Source of the DNA: Actinomycetota bacterium
Lineage (GTDB): Bacteria; Actinomycetota; Actinomycetes; UBA12327
DNA length: 9,528 nt
Assembly: GCA_003529305.1 (NCBI GenBank)
Contig: DPWC01000071.1
Span: 1 to 9,528 of the forward strand
Reading direction: 5' to 3'
Positions within the stretch are counted from its first letter, which is position 1. The number at the start of each line of letters is the position of its first letter. The translations under genes and the position numbers were made by a program. Below, one piece after another: positions 5,819 to 9,528 of the stretch. A model generated the notes under the pieces. It was given only the letters and a program-made list of their open reading frames with translations, did not search any database and had not been told where the DNA came from.

Positions 5819-6652
5819 TTACGGGCGAACGGCACGCGCCGCCACGCGCACATACGGCACGCTCGGCAGCCCCTGATCGCCCTCCACTGTGGTTCGCGCC
5901 ACAACATGTGTCACAGCAGCCACAGCAGCCTCAACAAACTCAGGCCATCGCTCTGAGGGGATGCCGTCGCGGTAGGCCATCAACACCTGGCTGGTCAGCC
6001 AGCCCGCCACTCCCCCAGGCCCGGCCAGTACCCGCTGCTGCCGCACCAAGGCGGTCTCGACCTGCACAAAGCCGGCTGCCGTGAGCAACGCGGCATATTC
6101 GCTCGCGGAGGGGAAGAACCAACGGTGTCCGCTACTGCCGAATGCGGCGGCCAAGGGATCCAGAACAGTGCGCACCTCTGCGAGCTGTCCAGCGCCGCCA
6201 AACTCCACGCACCACAACCCCCCGGGCCGCAACAGCGTCCATGCCGACGCCAGCAACGCTGGCTGTTCTTCGGCCGGTATCCAGTGCAAACATGCGGTGG
6301 AGACGATCGCATCCACCCGGCCTGGCTGCTCGGCTTCGGCCAGCCGCTGCGCTGGCAGAGTGCGGAACAGCAGATGAGGCAAGTGCGGTCCGGAGCCTGC
6401 CGTGCGAATCATCGATTCGTCCGCATCGATGCCCAGCACCATGCCATCTGGAACGCGAGCCGCCCACTGACGGGTGAGATCCCCCGCACCACAGCCGATG
6501 TCGATTACATAGGCATCCGTCGACAACTCGCCAATGCGTTCGACCAGCAGATGGTCAAACGCTCGATGATGCGCGGTGTGCTGCGCGTACTGCGCACCGT
6601 CCCAAGAGGACGCGCTCTGCGATGGAACGCCGTGATCCGTTTCCAGAGTCAC
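5819..6652 (-). CDS. Class I SAM-dependent methyltransferase, coupled to leuD
   Basis: A 277-residue SAM methyltransferase of unknown substrate. Motif I VIDIGCGAGDLT (49-60) is the SAM glycine loop, and the acidic residues in GIDADESMI (74-82) would hold the ribose. STACLHWI (118-125) occupies the motif IV region, followed by TLLRPGGLWCVEFGGAGQ (139-156), FFPSASEYAALLTAAGF (179-195) and GWLTSQVLMAY (217-227). The overall pattern, with HW in motif IV and a C-terminal cap, resembles the trans-aconitate 2-methyltransferase (Tam) group, which methylates carboxyl groups. This is resemblance only. I chose GTG 6652 because its GTGA overlaps the leuD TGA, the usual sign of translational coupling. A GTG at 6682 would overlap leuD by 34 bp. 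No ribosome binding site is seen. I do not recall a methyltransferase at this spot in Streptomyces, so it may be a lineage-specific addition. Confidence 0.85.
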   Translation of the reverse strand: MTLETDHGVPSQSASSWDGAQYAQHTAHHRAFDHLLVERIGELSTDAYVIDIGCGAGDLTRQWAARVPDGMVLGIDADESMIRTAGSGPHLPHLLFRTLPAQRLAEAEQPGRVDAIVSTACLHWIPAEEQPALLASAWTLLRPGGLWCVEFGGAGQLAEVRTVLDPLAAAFGSSGHRWFFPSASEYAALLTAAGFVQVETALVRQQRVLAGPGGVAGWLTSQVLMAYRDGIPSERWPEFVEAAVAAVTHVVARTTVEGDQGLPSVPYVRVAARAVRP

Positions 6653-7248
6653 GCTTGGGTGGGTGCGGTGGTGGGCAACCACGCTGGCCGACGCGATTCA
6701 AACTCGGCGATCTCGGCGTCGTGCCGCAAAGTGATGCCGATGTCATCAAGTCCTTCGAGCAAGCGCCATCGGACATAGTCATCCACCTCGAACGGCGCCG
6801 CCTGATCAAGCCACCGCACTTCGCGCTTCTGGAGGTCCACTGTGATCGGGGTCGCCGGATCCGCCTCAATCGCGCTCCAGAGCTGCTCAATGACCTCTTG
6901 ATCCACAGCGGCCGTCAGCAGGCCCACCTTCCCCGAGTTCCCTCGAAATATATCCGCAAAGCGCGACGACAACACCACAGTGAACCCGTAGTCCTGCAGT
7001 GCCCACACCGCATGCTCACGCGACGAGCCCGTGCCGAACTCCGGACCGGCGACGAGCACCGTCGCGCCGGCATATTGCGGCTGATTCAGGACAAAGTCAG
7101 ACTCGCTGCGCCAATCGGCGAACAAGGCGTCCTCGTAGCCGTGGCGGGTGATCCGCTTGAGGTATTCCCCCGGGATGATCTGGTCGGTATCGACATTGCT
7201 GCGACGCAACGGCACAGCCGTACCGGTGTGAACAGTGAACTTCTCCAC
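6649..7248 (-). CDS. leuD: 3-isopropylmalate dehydratase small subunit
   Basis: LeuD is the swivelling small subunit of isopropylmalate isomerase. With LeuC it converts 2-isopropylmalate to 3-isopropylmalate in leucine synthesis. The 199-residue protein has the usual length. Visible motifs are AVPLRRSNVDTDQIIP (11-26), LVAGPEFGTGSSREHAVWAL (65-84; the substrate-binding GTGSSREHA loop), SSRFADIFRGNSGKVGLL (94-111) and the C-terminal RWRLLEGLDDIGITL (160-174), all typical of actinobacterial LeuD. GTG 7248 is chosen because GGGAGGAA (7262-7255) lies just upstream and homologues start MEKFTVHTG. The frame stays open far upstream but overlaps leuC. leuC ends 19 bp before the start. The stop overlaps the methyltransferase start. 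Confidence 0.97.
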   Translation of the reverse strand: MEKFTVHTGTAVPLRRSNVDTDQIIPGEYLKRITRHGYEDALFADWRSESDFVLNQPQYAGATVLVAGPEFGTGSSREHAVWALQDYGFTVVLSSRFADIFRGNSGKVGLLTAAVDQEVIEQLWSAIEADPATPITVDLQKREVRWLDQAAPFEVDDYVRWRLLEGLDDIGITLRHDAEIAEFESRRPAWLPTTAPTQA

Positions 7249-7267
7249 GAGTTGTTCCTCCCAATCC

Positions 7268-8674
7268 TCAGATAGCCGGCAGGTCTGCCGGTGCGGCCAA
7301 GCGCCCCACCACGGCCGTAGCAGCGGCCACCGCCGGTGACACCAGATGCGTGCGCGCACCCGGTCCTTGGCGACCTTCGAAGTTTCGATTTGATGTTGAC
7401 GCACTGCGCTGGCCCGGTTGCAGATAGTCCGGGTTCATCCCCATACACATGGAACAACCCGCATTGCGCCATTGGGCGCCGGCGGCTGTGATGATCTCGT
7501 CGAGGCCCTCGGCTTCTGCCGCCAAGCGCACGCGTGCTGAGCCGGGCACGACCAGCATCGAGATGCCCTCAGCAACTCGACGACCCTTCAAGATGGCTGC
7601 AACCGTGCGGAGGTCTTCGATACGGCCGTTGGTGCACGAACCGACAAACACGGCATCCACGGCGATGTCCCGCATGGGAGTGCCAGGGGTGAGGTTCATG
7701 TACTCCAGCGCCCGCTCGGCAGCAGCTCGATCTACGGGGTCAGTGAAGTCGTCCACCGAGGGCACCACTGCCGACAACGGCACCCCCTGACCAGGGTTCG
7801 TGCCCCAGGTGACAAACGGCGAGAGCGAGGCCGCATCGATGTGCACCACTTTGTCGAAAGTGGCATCAGAGTCTGTGCACAGCGATCGCCAGTACGCCAC
7901 TGCTTCATCCCACTGCGCACCCTGCGGGGCATGCGGGCGGCCGTGGAGGTATTCAAAAGTGGTGGCATCCGGCGCGATCATGCCGGCGCGAGCTCCGGCT
8001 TCGATCGACATGTTGCACACCGTCATGCGCGCTTCCATCGATAACGCTTCGATGGCCGTGCCGCGATATTCGATGACATGACCCTGCCCGCCACCAGTAC
8101 CGATCTGGGCAATCACCGCCAAGATCAAGTCTTTGGCCGTGACGCCGTCTGGCAAGTCGCCATCGACCTCGACCGCCATGGTCTTGAACGGCTTCAGTGG
8201 CAGGGTCTGCGTGGCCAGTACATGTTCGACTTCACTGGTTCCAATGCCAAACGCCAGAGCTCCGAAGGCACCGTGCGTAGCTGTGTGGCTGTCGCCGCAC
8301 ACCACCGTCATGCCCGGCTGAGTCAGACCCAACTGCGGCCCGACCACATGAACAATTCCCTGCTCAACATTGCCCAGTGGAAAAATCCGGATGCCGAATT
8401 CATCGGCATTGTGACGAAGGGCGTTCACCTGGGCGGCACTCACGGGATCGGCAATGGGTTTGTCGATATCCGTGGTGGGCACATTGTGGTCTTCTGTGGC
8501 GATGGTCAGATCAGGCCGGCGCACCCGGCGATTGGCCGCGCGAAGCCCGTCAAAGGCCTGCGGACTGGTGACTTCGTGAGACAGGTGCAGATCGATGTAG
8601 ATCAGATCTGGTTCACCCTCAGCGCGACGCACAACATGGGCGTCCCACACCTTCTCCGCCAATGTGCGGCCCAT
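7268..8674 (-). CDS. leuC: 3-isopropylmalate dehydratase large subunit
   Basis: LeuC carries the [4Fe-4S] cluster and most catalytic residues of isopropylmalate isomerase, an aconitase-family enzyme. The 468-residue protein is full length. It shows MGRTLAEKVWDAH at the start, IATEDHNVPT (58-67), VVCGDSHTATHGAFG (124-138), IGTSEVEHVLATQT (144-157) and GARAGMIAPDATTFEY (227-242). The three cluster cysteines C347 (GSCTNGR), C407 and C410 (GCSMCMGMNPD) are present. The end NRNFEGRQG...THLVSP (429-446) is also typical. ATG 8674 is well supported by AAGGGAGA (8686-8679) at normal spacing. The gene heads the leuC-leuD-methyltransferase set and diverges from the IclR regulator across an 89-bp region holding a palindrome. 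Confidence 0.98.
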   Translation of the reverse strand: MGRTLAEKVWDAHVVRRAEGEPDLIYIDLHLSHEVTSPQAFDGLRAANRRVRRPDLTIATEDHNVPTTDIDKPIADPVSAAQVNALRHNADEFGIRIFPLGNVEQGIVHVVGPQLGLTQPGMTVVCGDSHTATHGAFGALAFGIGTSEVEHVLATQTLPLKPFKTMAVEVDGDLPDGVTAKDLILAVIAQIGTGGGQGHVIEYRGTAIEALSMEARMTVCNMSIEAGARAGMIAPDATTFEYLHGRPHAPQGAQWDEAVAYWRSLCTDSDATFDKVVHIDAASLSPFVTWGTNPGQGVPLSAVVPSVDDFTDPVDRAAAERALEYMNLTPGTPMRDIAVDAVFVGSCTNGRIEDLRTVAAILKGRRVAEGISMLVVPGSARVRLAAEAEGLDEIITAAGAQWRNAGCSMCMGMNPDYLQPGQRSASTSNRNFEGRQGPGARTHLVSPAVAAATAVVGRLAAPADLPAI

Positions 8675-8763
8675 GCCGTCTCCCTTGCTTACTCGGGCAC
8701 TCGTTCGAATCTACCGGCGCTGGCCTCCTTGCGTCTCAGGATATGAGACGGCAGTCTTGCGCC
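8675..8763. promoter_or_regulatory. leuC / IclR-regulator divergent promoter region
   Basis: On the plus strand TTGCGT (8729-8734) and CAGTCT (8752-8757) form a -35/-10 pair with a 17-bp spacer. Transcription would begin about at GTG 8764, giving a leaderless regulator mRNA. On the minus strand TAGATT (8713-8708) fits TANNNT and would start a leader of about 27 nt to leuC carrying AAGGGAGA. That leader is too short for a leucine attenuator peptide, so control probably acts at initiation through the palindrome at 8732-8750. Confidence 0.5.
8732..8750. promoter_or_regulatory. Palindromic operator, probable binding site of the IclR-type regulator
   Basis: CGTCTCA (8732-8738) and TGAGACG (8744-8750) are perfect 7-bp inverted arms around GGATA. 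The site lies between the -35 and -10 proposed for the regulator gene and just upstream of, or over, the -35 position for leuC. NdgR/LtbR-type regulators are known to bind the region between their own gene and leuCD. The palindrome is seen directly; its role is inferred from this placement. Confidence 0.7.
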
Positions 8764-9474
8764 GTGAACAACAGTAGCGGCGTCGGTGTGCTCGACAAGG
8801 CCGCCCTCGTCCTTGGCGCCCTCGAAGCCGGACCGCTGTCGCTTAGCGACCTCGTGGCTGTCACGGGGCTGTCGCGACCGACGGCCTATCGACTCGCCGC
8901 TGCGTTGGAGCACCATCGGCTCGTCAGCCGTGATCTGCAAGGCCGCTTCATTATTGGTCCGCGCTGCAGCGAACTCGCCACTGCCACTGGGCACGATCTA
9001 CTGCTGACTGCTGCCGGTCCGATCCTGGCGGGCCTGCGGGATCGCACCGGCGAGAGTTGTCAGCTGTACCGTCGACAAGGCGCACATCGGGTGTGCATCG
9101 CCGCTGCGGATCGACGCAGCGGTCTGCTGGATTCTGTTCCCATTGGAGCTGTGCTCTCGATGCATGCAGGGTCCGCAGCGCAGGTGCTGCTGGCTTGGGA
9201 GGACGCTGATCTGGTTCGCCGGTCTGTGGAGGGCGCTCGATTTGATGCACCCACTCTGGCCGGCGTGCGGCGTCGCGGATGGGCCCAGTCGGTCGGCGAG
9301 CGCGAAGCAGGCGTCGCCTCAGTGTCGGCACCGGTGCGCGACGAACGAGGCAAAGTGGTGGGAGCAGTCAGCGTTTCCGGGCCTCTGGAACGACTCACCA
9401 AAGCACCGGGACGGCTCCATGCGACCGCTGTGGTGGGCGCGGCACGAGCACTCACCGACGCCTTGAGCTCGTAG
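8764..9474 (+). CDS. ndgR: IclR family regulator of the NdgR/LtbR type
   Basis: A 236-residue transcription factor. The start NNSSGVGVLDKAALVLGALE (2-21) is nearly the signature of Streptomyces NdgR. The winged helix-turn-helix follows (SLSDLVAVTGLSRPTAYRL, 26-44), then the wing LVSRDLQGRFIIGPR (53-67). The C-terminal IclR effector domain shows GESCQLYRRQGAHRVCIAA (96-114), MHAGSAAQVLLAW (133-145), GVRRRGWAQSVGEREAGVAS (167-186) and VSVSGPLERLT (202-212). Proteins of this group regulate leucine synthesis genes and, in some species, other amino-acid genes including methionine. I chose GTG 8764 by homology and because a -10 places it as a leaderless start. The frame is open back to 8662, but that part overlaps leuC and lacks similarity. 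It diverges from leuC and ends inside the 3' end of the tRNA-Glu gene. Confidence 0.93.
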   Translation: MNNSSGVGVLDKAALVLGALEAGPLSLSDLVAVTGLSRPTAYRLAAALEHHRLVSRDLQGRFIIGPRCSELATATGHDLLLTAAGPILAGLRDRTGESCQLYRRQGAHRVCIAAADRRSGLLDSVPIGAVLSMHAGSAAQVLLAWEDADLVRRSVEGARFDAPTLAGVRRRGWAQSVGEREAGVASVSAPVRDERGKVVGAVSVSGPLERLTKAPGRLHATAVVGAARALTDALSS

Positions 9475-9528
9475 CCCCGACGGGATTCGAACCCGCGCTA
9501 CCGCCTTGAGAGGGCGGCGTGCTAGGCC
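9472..9528 (-). tRNA. tRNA-Glu (anticodon CTC), 5' part beyond the right edge
   Basis: Read on the minus strand, the last 57 bases give the 3' part of a tRNA. The end of the D-arm (GGCCTAGCAC) comes first. Then comes a 5-bp anticodon stem CCGCC/GGCGG around the loop CTCTCAA with anticodon CTC at 9510-9508. The T arm is GCGGG-TTCGAAT-CCCGT, followed by the acceptor strand CGGGGCT (9479-9473) and discriminator A (9472). CCA is not encoded. The 5' acceptor strand and most of the D-arm lie outside the window. A glutamate tRNA next to ndgR fits actinobacterial gene order as I recall it. Its last three bases overlap the TAG stop of the convergent regulator gene. Confidence 0.95.

Noticed and set aside
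6622..7275. 217-codon plus-strand open frame
   Set aside because: It is antisense to leuD, which has full-length homology motifs and a ribosome binding site; this frame has neither.
8078..8746. 222-codon plus-strand open frame
   Set aside because: It is antisense to the N-terminal half of leuC and shows no recognisable motif.
8675..8763. Leucine attenuator or T-box leader before leuC
   Set aside because: The predicted leader is only about 27 nt, with no leucine-codon run or leader peptide, so there is no room for such an element.
9279..9509. Plus-strand open frame ending in APTGFEPAL-like residues
   Set aside because: That ending is the well-known false translation of a tRNA gene read antisense; the frame overlaps the IclR gene and the tRNA-Glu.
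1..9528. CRISPR arrays, insertion sequences, phage genes or defence systems
   Set aside because: No spaced direct repeats, transposase or integrase motifs, or attachment-site duplications were seen; every large frame is explained by a conserved gene.

Overview
The window is a GC-rich, compact, gene-dense piece of a chromosome that looks like a member of the Actinomycetota. The evidence is the gene content and order: thiL, a stand-alone Lrp-type ligand-binding protein, a DUF3515 lipoprotein, ddl, gpsA, cofC (coenzyme F420 synthesis), hup, leuD, leuC, an NdgR/LtbR-type IclR regulator and tRNA-Glu. From memory this is the neighbourhood known from Streptomyces and relatives. Frequent GTG starts and -10 hexamers placed for leaderless mRNAs also fit. 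I cannot place it to genus.

Layout, left to right. At 1-522 (-) lies the N-terminal part of ThiL, running off the left edge. At 588-821 and 850-1320 (+) are the RAM-domain protein and the DUF3515 lipoprotein. They converge on ddl (1327-2484, -). Only about 30 bp separate ddl from a divergent PLP trans-sulfuration enzyme (2518-3642, +), which converges on gpsA (3659-4663, -). cofC (4756-5409, +) diverges from gpsA and converges on hup (5470-5760, -), with a perfect 15-bp hairpin between the two stop codons. Upstream of hup on the same strand come a SAM methyltransferase (5819-6652), leuD (6649-7248) and leuC (7268-8674). The IclR gene (8764-9474, +) diverges from leuC across an intergenic region holding a clear palindrome. 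A tRNA-Glu(CTC) gene enters from the right on the minus strand, and its 3' end overlaps the IclR stop codon.

How the genes fit together. leuC and leuD encode the two subunits of isopropylmalate isomerase (leucine synthesis), and the IclR regulator is their likely controller. The methyltransferase is joined to leuD by a GTGA stop/start overlap, so it is translated with the isomerase. ddl, gpsA, thiL, cofC and hup are core functions (peptidoglycan precursor, glycerol-3-phosphate, thiamine diphosphate, F420, nucleoid protein). No phage, insertion sequence, CRISPR array or toxin/defence cassette is visible.

The region is mostly conserved housekeeping DNA. The points most worth attention are the uncharacterised methyltransferase coupled to leuD, the trans-sulfuration enzyme sharing a tiny two-way promoter with ddl, the operator placed between the -35 and -10 of the IclR gene, and the tRNA/stop-codon overlap.
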